DNA of 64,000 bases. It comes from Trigonopsis variabilis (taxonomy: Eukaryota; Ascomycota; Trigonopsidomycetes; Trigonopsidales; Trigonopsidaceae). The notes beneath the pieces were generated by a model. It did no database searches. It was given only the letters and a program-made list of their open reading frames with translations, and was not told the origin of the DNA. Every line of letters begins with the position of its first letter. Position 1 is the first letter of the stretch. This document shows positions 42,059-52,406 of this stretch, piece after piece. The translations under genes and the position numbers were made by a program. The DNA lies in NCBI GenBank assembly GCA_003707065.3, contig PPXM03000003.1, forward strand, positions 124,001 to 188,000. Direction: 5' to 3'.

Positions 42059-43092
42059 TCAATCGCGCAGACTCGATACTGAATGTTTGACAGTTCCTAG
42101 GCCAGAATAGCTTAGGCCTTTATGGGCGACACCAGCAATGAGCTTGTCTTTCCGAGACCAGGTATGCTCTAACCAGGACTCTAATTTAAGAGTGGATGAA
42201 GGTAAACGTAAGAGGCTGAATCGCCGGATATGGATATGTATATTCCACCGATGGATTTCGTCAGCAAAGAGGATATCAACAATATTTGGGGGACGGTGGA
42301 TCTCATTAGACCCTACCTTGGAATATGTGATGGTGATATCGTAGATAGATTCAAAGCCGATTTCTCGGAGTTCCTTGAACGTTGCAACAAAACCGTCGAA
42401 ATGAGGGTAGAGCAAGTGGTTAAAGCCGGGCAGTTTATTCTCCAGGCAGAAAGCCTGGTGCCGTTTACATAATGATTTCGTAAACGGCGAGACTTCGGGG
42501 TATAATACTATCCAAGAAGGGACTTTTGAGTTTCTTATAGGAGCTAAAGAGGTAATAATGTTTGATCGATTCGAGGTAAACTTAGAACTAAACTTGAGAC
42601 AATCGTAGATCCAAGAAAGGGAAGGAAATTGACGTAACTTATCCGCAATAAGAAAATAGTAATTCCCGGACATAGCTGAGCCTTCGCCTAAGGCTTCAAT
42701 AAGAACGTAATCTAAACAACATGAATGGTTGCCTGGAGCAAGTTAGCATGATAATGGCGATACTGGTAAATCATACATAGAATTAAGGCGGAATGAGCAT
42801 CGATAGGCTCACCGGAAAACGTGATCAGATCTTTGTCGATAGACTACAGGGTCAGTCGAAGCCACTTCGAATACAATGAACTCACTTTAGAGATAAAAAG
42901 AAAGTACTTCCATATTGAGCAAGCTAGGCATCTCCGAATAGCCTGAGCAGCTCGAGGCATTAGCGTATATATCTGAGAATAGAAAAAGCCCATGATCTGA
43001 CAACAACCCAGAGTGCACGTTAGCGATAAGGCCAGTAGACAGCCGCGGAAGAGTATGAAAGCCTTCAAACTAGAATCTTTCGTTTCAGACAT
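42059..43092 (-). CDS. Lysophospholipid acyltransferase (PlsC family, CST26/AGPAT-like)
   Basis: This is an acyl-CoA:lysophospholipid acyltransferase of the AGPAT3-5/LCLAT branch, an ER or mitochondrial membrane enzyme. Exons 42886-43092, 42777-42843 and 42059-42732 join across 42- and 44-bp introns to 315 residues. The second joint rebuilds the catalytic NHxxxxD as CNHSCCLDYV, which strongly supports the splice model. Further motifs: LADKLRQFPSLSWIYD-like block, LYPEVSPFTKSLCKRHQAF (place of the EGTR motif), FNHLLYPHFDGFVATFKELR and IYDITITYSK. An N-terminal membrane segment lies near residues 10-40. The gene lacks the usual FPEGTR spelling (YPEVSP), so substrate binding may differ. Confidence 0.85.
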
Positions 43093-43961
43093 AAGATAAT
43101 TTTCGATATAGCAAAGATTAAATAGCAACAGCAAGGAGACGAGACAAAGGATCAGTTGACAAGAAGTAACCAATCTATGCAGAACAGAACCATTTTCCTT
43201 ACCCGGCTGGGTTATGTCAACAAAGTAATGGTCTAATTAAACAGAAGGAAAAAAGCTAGAAGGTAAAGTAAAGTCTTAATGTGTATCTGAGTAGAAAAAA
43301 AAGAACAAAATACATTCTATGTATAATATGGATTGTATGTTATGACCATGATGGCTGCAGATGGTATGCAGATGGTATGCAGATGGTATGCAGATGGTAT
43401 GCAGATGGTATGCAGATGGTATGCAGATGGTAGGTATAGTTAGCATAAATGCTGCTAGAACATTATGACAAGAAATGCTAAATACGGAAAATATATCGCA
43501 CGTATGTACGCTGGAGCAGCTCGAGATGAATATGTCTACTTCTTGGTCTTATGGCTCCACGAGACGTATAACATCAGATCTGTCGTCAGCGCTCACATAG
43601 ACGGCAGTAAAAAAAATCAAATGCGTGGACAGCAATTGCTTTTGTAACCGGTAGGCGTATCAGTAAATGCATAATAGGGACATTTTACACGGTTTCCTGT
43701 GATAGTTTCATGTCTTAGATATAATGGGCAGCTTTATTACATGGCCACGATGAAAGACAATTCATTCAAAAATCATAACTCACGTATTCATATCATGGGA
43801 AGCACATTCCAGGTTGCTTTCCCTGCACCGCCTCGTTGTCTTGGGTACCGTTACTAGCACCGGCTAGGTAACTAGCCGTCGTCGCCGTGATCTCCGTTGA
43901 CGAGTAGGATCAAGAAACTGGTGAGCGTCAACACTCTACTCAAACCTACTGGTCGAAAACT
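43093..43961. promoter_or_regulatory. Divergent spacer with 11-bp minisatellite
   Basis: This 0.87-kb spacer between two divergent membrane-protein genes holds the minisatellite at 43357-43433. It also has a 7-bp-arm inverted repeat CGGCTAG-GTAA-CTAGCCG at about 43861-43878. No further gene is seen. Confidence 0.5.
43357..43433 (+). repeat. 11-bp minisatellite, 7 units
   Basis: The unit GCAGATGGTAT is repeated seven times head to tail with only the last unit ending in AG instead of AT. Near-perfect units suggest recent slippage or gene-conversion growth. It lies about 0.5 kb upstream of the STIMATE-like gene. Confidence 0.97.
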
Positions 43962-44905
43962 ATGGGAAGGCCAAATGAGGCCAAATGTCATCTATTAGGG
44001 CCGTTCGCCTTATTGGTTCAAGCCGCCATGGGCAGTTTAGCTATTCTTGCTTTGATCTATAAAAGGGCAATAGAACGGCCTCAGCGGCCATTGATAATTT
44101 GGTGGGTTTCAAACCCTTAGCTCATGATACTGACTTGGAAGGACTTATGATGTTTTGAAACAGATTATTGGGGCAATGGGAATTCATGTTTTGAATGTGT
44201 TCCTGTCCATTATATCAAGTCATGGACCTGCTCAGGTCGACAGATTGAATGCTTGCAACTGGTTTGTAATTTCTCTGAGCTGTGGATTAAACCGCTAGGT
44301 ATTTTCTCAACGTACTCCTGGATACCACTATAGGAGTGCCCATCCTATGGGCCTGCTTAGAATTGTCTACTTGGCTCGGTCAACTGATGGGCATGACTGG
44401 AATCCAATCCGGTGAATATGGAGAACCGCCTCAATTGTCGCGATTTTTCAAGCAATCGTCTCTATATTTTATAGGATTAGCGTTGATGAAATTGATCATT
44501 TATATCATTCTTCAAGTGTCGCCGTTTTTAGATGATATCACTGAATTCTTGTTATCATGGACGTATGACAGCCCCAGGCTACAGGTGGCCTTTGTCATGC
44601 TGGTTTTTCCATTGGTCATGAATATGTTTCAATATTACGTTATCGACTCGATTATCCAAGCTCCTCAATATCATCATCACGACTATAAAAGTGTCTGGAC
44701 GAAGCTGTCTAAAAAATTCTTCAATTCGAATGAACGGCATAGCAGTGCACCTATTGCTGGCTTTAATGACGACTTCTCTGAGAATCAACCGTTTCAGAGG
44801 TCTCTTGACTCTCAAGAGTACCAGTCAGATATTGATTCCCCTTTTTTTCCTCCGTCTACTGTTTCTAGCTTAGTCGATTCCATTCCTCATTCTAGATCAA
44901 AATAA
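43962..44905 (+). CDS. STIMATE/TMEM110-type membrane protein
   Basis: This matches the STIMATE family; the human member sits at ER-plasma membrane junctions and promotes STIM1 function, while fungal members (for example yeast YPL162C) are vacuolar and of unknown role. Exons 43962-44101, 44142-44261 and 44299-44905 join with tryptophan codons rebuilt at both joints, giving 288 residues. Membrane spans occur near residues 12-35, 55-75, 90-115, 135-160 and 180-205. Family blocks are RPLIIWTYDVLKQIIGAMGI, HVLNVFLS, CNWYFLNVLLDTTIGVPI and VFPLVMNMFQYYVID. A hydrophilic Ser-rich tail ends the protein. The second intron donor (GTTTGT) is weak. Confidence 0.88.
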
Positions 44906-46231
44906 AGTTTCAACGCCACTGGAGTGTGGGGCCTTTTGGATGTGTAAAGTTTTCGTGGTGTTGGGTTCTCTTAAGTATAATGCATTAGTCATGCAATCTA
45001 ATTAGTACAGATAATAAATTGGCGTAGGATCTGCATGATGATACTAGCGAGTGGGCCTCTACTTTAGTTAAATCGAGACTTATTCACCATGACGTCCTAA
45101 AGACCATATGCCTCAGAGGATAAGCAGACGCAGAAACTAGGAATGTCGGACGTTAACATATGTGTATATTCATTCACAAGTAAATCATTATTCTATATTC
45201 AAGCCCTACGGTTTCTGAATGTAGATCGGGTACGAAATGAGTTTTCCACTCTCCTAGGATGAGCTCCATCTGGCAACGCGTAAAGAGTCCTTGAGTGCAC
45301 TAGCTCTATCATACTTTTAAATTACACCGCTTACCGCAAAAGATCCATCATGACAGTAACCAATAATATCTTGGGAAATGCTTCAGGACCAACTGACTCT
45401 ACTCCGTGGATTGGTGGTGCATTGTGGCATGTAGCAAATGACCTCATCGTGTCTTTCTTTGAAGCTTAGATTGATTCTGCAGCTAGTAAACTTAAACCGG
45501 TACCTCAGAGCTCGGGACAAGTACAGAGACGCTCGTTACTAAATATCGTTATTTCCCTAGTGATGAAAAGTTGAAGAAAGAGAGATTCAAAGAGACTCCA
45601 GGCTCCATATAATCCCACAAATAATATTTATGACAAATGAAAGCTTTTGCCAGTTAAGCTCTTTAATTGTTGTACAGCCAATAGGACTCGAATGGTAAGA
45701 TAGCACGTACTCATAAACTTCAAAATAATTTTAACCGAATATACTGTATACAATAATATGTATTACATGGTATTTGTACATATCGATTTCATTCTACTTA
45801 GTCATGGTTGTTCCTCACATTGACATAGATATACCCTAGCTAGTACAAACCTCGAGCTCCGTTCACCGCTCTTTCAAGTCGCAAAAGCCTCATTCACCCC
45901 CACTCGAATCTCGGACTATAGGCGTCCGCGTTGCCGTGCCAACTGGTGGTGCTGTAGTCCTTCTTTCCGCCACTTTTCTCCTTCATCCTTTTCTCGGATT
46001 TTATTTTGTGACTTTTTCCTCCTTAGAACAATGTCTGAACCTAAGTAAGTTAAAGCTTTTATCCCTGGAGATCCTTTATATCCTCTTAATTGGCACGCAA
46101 TTGTTCCGGTCCTGCTTTGTGACTTGTTATCGAATTATGACGTCGTTGCGTTCTGTAGGGCTCGGTTATATTCAATTGCTTTATTCTTATCCCGGATACA
46201 TAAATATCTTTCGTTGTAGGATCTTTGAGTT
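44906..46231. promoter_or_regulatory. Long spacer and probable spliced leader of GND1
   Basis: No confident gene lies in these 1.3 kb. A 39-codon open frame at 45350-45469 (MTVTNNILGNASGPT...) has a plausible composition but no family. Nearer GND1, an ATG at 46031 is followed by a perfect GTAAGT donor at 46045-46050 and an acceptor TTGTAG ends at 46219. That suggests a 175-bp intron in the GND1 5' leader. Confidence 0.45.
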
Positions 46232-48012
46232 ATGACTTCTGGAGGTGCTGACGACAGGGCTGGTACGTCATTCTCGGATAAATCCACAAACATAGTTCGA
46301 ATGAGTCTGACCGTATAGATTTTGGTCTCATTGGCTTAGCTGTCATGGGACAGGTATGTGTTTGATTGATAATAGGGAGATATGAACGATTCTCTGTGTG
46401 CTCGTATCCCCTTGGTCAAGCTCATCAGATGAGGTTAACAATTTAGAACCTGATCCTCAATGCTGCCGACCATGGATTTACTGTTTGTGCTTTCAACCGA
46501 ACAGTTTCCAAAGTTGATCATTTCTTAGCCAATGAAGCCAAAGGTGTGTAGTTATCCGACGTCATGGGTGGTTTTTTTTTGCAACAGTGTTTCTGTTATG
46601 CTGAGAGATGACTATATGTCCTGGAAGTTGTCTTTTGAAAACCATTATTTCCTGCCGCGTTGTTTTTGAGCATTACTGACGATTTAGGCAAGAGCATCAT
46701 CGGTGCGCATTCTATTGAAGAATTCTGCTCGAAGCTTAAGAAACCTCGACGAGTTATGCTTCTTGTTAAGGCTGGTCCTGCTGTCGACAATTTTATCAAT
46801 CTTTTGCTTCCTCATCTTGAAAAAGGAGATATTATTATTGATGGTGGAAATTCCCATTTTCCCGATACAAACCGCCGATGTGCTGAACTAGAAAAGAAGG
46901 GTATTCTTTTCGTTGGTTCTGGTGTCTCTGGTGGTGAAGAGGGTGCTCGATATGGTCCCTCTCTTATGCCGGGTGGAAATCCAGCTGCCTGGCCCCATAT
47001 TAAAGATATCTTCCAATCTATTGCTGCCAAAGTTGATGGAGAGCCTTGTTGTGACTGGGTCGGTGATGCTGGATCTGGTCATTTTGTCAAGATGGTCCAT
47101 AACGGTATCGAATATGGTGATATGCAACTCATTTGTGAAGCTTATGATATCATGAAGCGTGGTGCTGGCTTCACTGACGACGAGATCTCAGATGTCTTTG
47201 ATTCGTGGAATAAGGGCGTTTTAGACTCATTCTTGGTTGAGATCACTCGGGATGTTCTCAAATACAAGGACCCTGCTGATGGCACTCCCCTTGTTGAAAA
47301 GATCCTCGACACTGCTGGTCAGAAAGGTACTGGTAAATGGACTGCCATCAATGCTTTGGACCTTGGCATGCCCGTTACTCTTATCGGCGAGGCCGTCTTT
47401 GCCAGATGTTTGTCTGCTCTTCGTGAGGAGCGTGTTAGAGCCTCCAAGATTCTCGTTGGTCCTTCACCGAAGTTCACCGGGGACAAGACTAAGCTCGTTA
47501 AGGACCTGGAGCAAGCTTTGTATGCATCCAAGATAATCTCCTACGCCCAGGGATTCATGCTTATCCGTGAGGCTGGCCGAGAGTACAACTGGACGCTTAA
47601 CAATCCTGCTATTGCCCTGATGTGGCGAGGAGGTTGTATCATCCGATCTGTATTCTTGGGCGATATTACTAAGGCTTACCGCAAGGATCCTAATCTCGAG
47701 AACTTGTTGTTTGCTCCTTTCTTCCAAGAGGCCGTCACCAACGCCGAATCGCACTGGAGATCGGCTGTCGTCCTTGCTACCCAAATGGGCATTCCTATCC
47801 CCGCTCATTCGACTGCATTGAGCTTCTATGATGGCCTTCGATCAGAGCGACTACCTGCCAATCTGCTACAAGCTCAGCGTGATTACTTCGGCGCCCATAC
47901 TTTCAGAATCTTACCTCAGTTTGCATCTGCAACCCTCAAGCCCGATACTGATATCCACATCAACTGGACAGGCAAGGGAGGAAACGTCTCTGCCTCCACT
48001 TATTTGGCCTAA
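46232..48012 (+). CDS. GND1: 6-phosphogluconate dehydrogenase, decarboxylating
   Basis: This enzyme of the oxidative pentose phosphate pathway converts 6-phosphogluconate to ribulose 5-phosphate, making NADPH. Exons 46232-46262, 46319-46353, 46447-46543 and 46688-48012 join across introns of 56, 93 and 144 bp to 495 residues. The NADP fold is in FGLIGLAVMGQNLILN and FNRTVSKVDHFL; the substrate site in GSGVSGGEEGARYGPSLMPG and HNGIEYGDMQLICEAYD (catalytic Lys precedes it in GHFVKMVH); the end has HINWTGKGGNVSAS. Codon use in the long exon favours C-ending codons, more than in neighbouring genes, as expected for high expression. Confidence 0.97.
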
Positions 48013-48205
48013 GGAATTGAAGAATTAGAAAACAAAGATGCGTTTTAGTAAATTTATTCGTAAATTTCAATTATTGTTATGCTGGTTCTCAGACCTGACG
48101 TAGCTCTTTGTTACCTACCGTCAAGCCTGCCGGCCGGCCATGAGAGAAAAGTAGCGACCACCTATTTGCTACGTCCGTGTCTGACGACGACTGTCCACCA
48201 GCCAA

Positions 48206-48855
48206 ATGACTGGATCAATCGCTGCTCCAGGGAGTCTCGAGTCATTGGTTGGAGTAAGGTAACATAAATAAGACTGTCGATTAAATCTAATGTCTATCAT
48301 AGGATCTCGCTTGAGACAACTTTAAATGAATGGTACTCTGGGCGGCTTTACTCGTTTGATCCGTCCAGCGGGACGATCACGCTAGAATATGTTCTGGGAA
48401 TAGGTGAAAATGCAACAGAAAAAGAAGTAGAAGCTGGACTTGAAAAAGCTCGAACGCGATTCAAGGTCATTAAGTTTATTTTTGTCAAAGATCTCCGGGT
48501 TGTAAGTCAAGGAGGAAATGAAAATATGGATGCGGAAGAGGGCGTTAAACGGGAAGCTAGGAAGACTTTTTCGAAAGCAGAGCCAAAGATTGGTCGAGTT
48601 GATTTGAATCAAGTGAAGATGAGAGCCGAAGAAGGCTTTAGAAAGGCAGGGGTAAGCGTGTCTAAACGAGGTCAAGATCTATTTGATCATTTGGCTCGAA
48701 CATTACCTTGTCGTTGGGATAACAAGAATATTATTGTTCTTGACGAAGTCCGGATAGATCCTCCTTATGGTTCTGAGGACTGCCATGCTGATAAGACAGA
48801 CTCATTGGTATTATCACGAGTACGACGATTGGTTGAGAATGATGTCAAAGGGTGA
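48206..48855 (+). CDS. LSM12: LSM12 homologue (LSm + AD domain)
   Basis: Lsm12 is an RNA-binding protein that works with ataxin-2/Pbp1 in stress granules and translation. Exon 1 (48206-48258) and exon 2 (48303-48855) join in phase 2 across a 44-bp intron to 201 residues. The joint gives LVGVRISLETTLNEWYSGRL, the first strands of the LSm-like domain. The C-terminal anticodon-binding-like (AD) domain carries GQDLFDHLARTLPCRWDN, NIIVLDEVRIDPPYGSEDC and LSRVRRLVENDVKG, the family signature. The length matches human LSM12 (195). Confidence 0.9.
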
Positions 48856-49342
48856 ATTAGACTTGAAGGATGAGAATAAAGGTAGTAATGGCAATGCTAG
48901 GTTGTAGCCAGAATGGGATGCCGGAAAGTGACCATTGTGAGATCATCGGATCTAGTAGAGGACGCAGTGGAGGGCTAAGAATTCAGACTTTCTGGATGAC
49001 TTGCATACGAAGATACCCAGTGGTTCTGCAATTGATCTCAAGCAGCTAGGTTGAACGTCTAAGTAGAACAATACTCCTTTTCCTTATCTCTACTATATTC
49101 AGTCGTCTCTTCTTGATCAGTGAAAAGATTCATCTAATCTGAAGTAATAACAATAAGCACGATGTCATTAACTCTTCTGTCTCAGCTCCTACCTTTTTGA
49201 GGAGCAAACACTTCAAGTTCAAACATTAATTAGATTTTCAGAAGGCGGCTTATTAAAATTTGGACCGATAGAGCACAAGGAACTCGATAAACAGCGTTTG
49301 TGACTTTACACATGTTCTGTCCTTATAGTCCTCGCTGAGGAG

Positions 49343-49506
49343 GGTGCCTAGGTGGACGGATCTGCAGCTTGTTTGCACGAAGCTCATTCACCTGCTTCAC
49401 TAAGGCCCGATCGATAGCACTCCAAGCTTATAGGTCTTACAGTTTTGTGTACCAATGTTTGTTGCACCGCTACAAGGCCGTCCAAACCCGTCCACCTAGA
49501 CGCACC
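49343..49506. mobile_element. Deletion derivative of the MULE (about 164 bp)
   Basis: The ends GGTGCCTAGGTGGACGG and (reverse) GGTGCGTCTAGGTGGACGG match the terminal repeats of the full element at 27624-30361. The right end also shares CTTGTAGCGG further in. Between them, about 62 bases (49370-49432) match the transposase region at 28738-28800 with about five differences, including AAGCTCATTCACCTGCTTC. So this is an internally deleted copy of the same family that keeps a scrap of the transposase. I find no clear target duplication, and the ends are degraded, so it is older than the full copy. Confidence 0.85.
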
Positions 49507-50092
49507 CCTGGGGAAGGAGTTCTGTGATGGTAAACATTCCACGATGGTAAACATATATGAAGTTGCTATGATGCTTGGACAGAATGTGCACTGTGTAGAG
49601 CAGAATCTTTAGTACGAAGTTCAAGAACTAAGAGTCAATTGAGATAGCTTGAGAGATTATACCTCAAAAATATCATACTAGGCTCTGTATAAAAGTCACC
49701 CTGAAGTATATCTGATCTAAATAGTAATTTAACAGACATATAAGCGCTTACACAATATCTTTCTCGGTGCCATCGCATCATCATCTCATCGATTATAAAA
49801 ATTGATCTCTATCACGTTAATATAATTTCAAAGTCAAAGACAGTATATTATTCGACAGTCTGATGAAAGTTTTTGAGCGGCCATCCCATTTAAGACTCGT
49901 TCGCGATATCGTATTTCTCACGAATGATATAACAGTATATACACATTTGTGTCCAGCTGAATCATACCAACAAGACCATGTATTTTCTTAACTCTAAAGA
50001 CTATTCAAACATGGCTAGCTAAAGCCTTCATGGCTGCAGATCAAGCGGGCAATGTAGCGCGCTACTGCAATGGATTGGGAGACGCATCGGAC

Positions 50093-50100
50093 CCACGTGG
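50093..50100. promoter_or_regulatory. CCACGTGG box upstream of VTC4
   Basis: This perfect 8-bp palindrome contains CACGTGG, the high-affinity site of the phosphate-starvation factor Pho4 in yeasts. It lies 69 bp before the VTC4 start. VTC genes belong to the PHO regulon in budding yeast. Binding here is inference from motif and gene function. Confidence 0.55.
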
Positions 50101-50168
50101 ACAAGACGCCAGAGAACAAGCAAAGCGTCCTCTCTTTCCGACCAGTGATTCAATCCTATCAAGGAAAG

Positions 50169-52357
50169 ATGAAGTTTGGTGAACATTTGAAGTCATCGTC
50201 TATCAGGTAGGTAAATTTTTTTTTAGATTGCTGCTTCTTCTTCTTCTTCTCTCCGTGAGACCTTCTCTTCTGTTTTCTCTCGTTGTCTAACATTCATTTA
50301 GGGAATACAATTATTATTATATATCATACGACGAATTAAAGAAAGAATTGGAGTCTGTTAAAGCCGGTCACCCATGGACAGCAAAAAAAGAGGAAGCATT
50401 TCTGAAATCATTGGAGAGTGAATTAGATAAGGTATATACCTTCCAGAAAGTAAAAGCAGTTGAGGTAAATCGACGAATCAAAGACGTCGAAAGACAAGTG
50501 AACGAAGCCGTGCGCTCGTTAGAATCTAATCACCCTGCTACCGAAGAAGATTTCGAGGATCTCGAGGATGAGGTTAGTGATGTGATAGCGGATGTCCACG
50601 ATATTGCCAAATATACCCAGTTAAACTATACTGGTTTCCAAAAGATTGTTAAAAAACATGATAAGGTCACTGGCTGGAGGTTAAAGCCGGTCTTTCAATC
50701 AAGATTGAATGCTAAGCCATTTTTCAACTACGACTGCGATTCTTTGATCGTCAAATTATCAAAGATATATGATTTGGTTCGAACTCGAGGTAATCCTATT
50801 AAAGGTGATTCTTCTGCTGGAGGATCTCAACAGAATTTTGTCCGGCAGACCACTAAGTATTGGGTCCATCCCGATAATATCACTGAACTGAAGCTATTTA
50901 TTCTAAAGCATCTTCCTGTTCTTGTCTTTAATGCTTCAAAAGAATTTGAAAAACAGGATTCTGCGATCACCTCCATTTATTATGATAATAATGATCTTGA
51001 GCTCTACAAAGGCCGTCTAGAAAAGACCGAAGGGGCAGAAGCGGTTCGTTTCCGTTGGTATGGAGGGATGACCTCGGATACTATTTTCGCTGAACGAAAA
51101 ACTCACCGAGAAGATTGGACGGGTGAAAAGAGTGTAAAAGCTAGATTCACTTTGAAGGAAAAGCATGTAAATGATTTCCTCAAGGGTAAGTATACGGTTG
51201 ATCAAGCATTTGAAAAAATGCGCAAAGAAGGAAAGAAATCGCTTGGCGAAATTGAGTCTCTGGAAGCCTTGGCTAGAGAAGTCCAATACACAGTAATCGC
51301 AAAAAAGTTAAAACCGGTTGTGAGATCGTTTTATAATCGAACGGCCTTCCAACTTCCGGGAGATGCCAGAGTCCGAATTTCACTGGACACAGAGCTTAGC
51401 ATGATTCGTGAGGATGATTTTGATGGAAAGAAACGAGCCGGCAAAAACTGGAGAAGAATGGACATTGGGATTGACTGGCCTTTTCCTCAGTTGCCAGAAT
51501 CAGACATCTGTCGGTTTCCTTATGCGGTGCTTGAGGTTAAATTACAAACACAGCTAGGTCAAGAACCTCCTCGCTGGGTCAGGGATCTGGTGTCGAGCCA
51601 TCTAGTTGAAGCAGTTCCCAAATTTAGTAAATTCATCCATGGCTGTGCCACTCTTTATCCTGACAAAGTTAAGCTGATCCCATATTGGCTACCCCAGATG
51701 GATGTTGATATCAGAAAACCAGCGACTACCTCTATTGGCATTGCCCATTCCCTTAGCGCCCAAACGAGTACAACTGGTGATGACGAAGATGGCTACGAAG
51801 ACAGTGACGACGAGAACGATCATCTCCAAGAGGGTGACCATGATGACGAACAGGTTGATGAGGAAAGTGGATTGCTAACTGGGGTCCCCAACAGTCGATC
51901 GGCCGGTTTTTTTGCTTCGACGTGGAATGAAGTCAAGCAATGGTGGCATTATGTGGCTATTGCACCCTCGTTTACTCCTACCAATGTGGGCCAATATGAT
52001 AAACGAATCCAAGCCCCTCCTGGTAAAGTGATTTCAGTACCTGTCCGCATCGAGCCCAAAGTTTACTTTGCCAACGAACGGACATTCCTTTCTTGGCTTG
52101 AAATTTCAATTGTTCTTTCTGGCCTTGCTGGAGCACTGTTAAACTTTGGTAATAAGAGTGCGGTTTATGGAGCGATTGGCTTCTTTATTACAGCTGTAGC
52201 GTGTGTTCTATACAGTATGGGTATTTATTGCTGGAGGCTTTATGCCATCCGGTCTCGAGTGGCCAAGAAATATGACGATATGATAGGTCCCTCTGTGATC
52301 TGTGGTCTTTTTGTCTTGGCTACGGGTGCCAATTATTATTTTTTGTCTGAGCAGTAA
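50169..52357 (+). CDS. VTC4: Vacuolar transporter chaperone VTC4, polyphosphate polymerase
   Basis: Vtc4 makes inorganic polyphosphate from ATP and feeds it into the vacuole. Exon 1 (50169-50206) and exon 2 (50302-52357) join across a 95-bp intron holding a TTC run, giving 697 residues. The SPX domain (1-150) starts [20 protein letters not shown] and has the inositol-pyrophosphate lysines in [14 protein letters not shown]. The tunnel-shaped catalytic domain (about 180-480) shows [61 protein letters not shown] and [11 protein letters not shown], supplying the basic and acidic tunnel residues. An acidic linker and a three-span VTC1-like membrane domain end the protein. Having the full catalytic set marks it as Vtc4 rather than Vtc2/3. 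Confidence 0.97.
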
Positions 52358-52406
52358 TAGAATTAGTTGATTTCATTCTCTTTGCATAGAAAGTCCGTTC
52401 AGATCC

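Larger units (their letters stand above)
48856..50168. promoter_or_regulatory. Spacer with transposon remnant, LSM12 / VTC4
   Basis: These 1.3 kb contain the MULE deletion derivative (49343-49506) and the VTC4 promoter. Outside those I see no gene or RNA; the stretch 49600-49980 is AT-rich and featureless. Confidence 0.5.

Noticed and set aside
45936-46235. A 99-residue hydrophobic plus-strand frame before GND1
   Set aside because: It is in the probable leader and its intron, is a low-complexity Leu/Phe-rich translation and overlaps the GND1 start.
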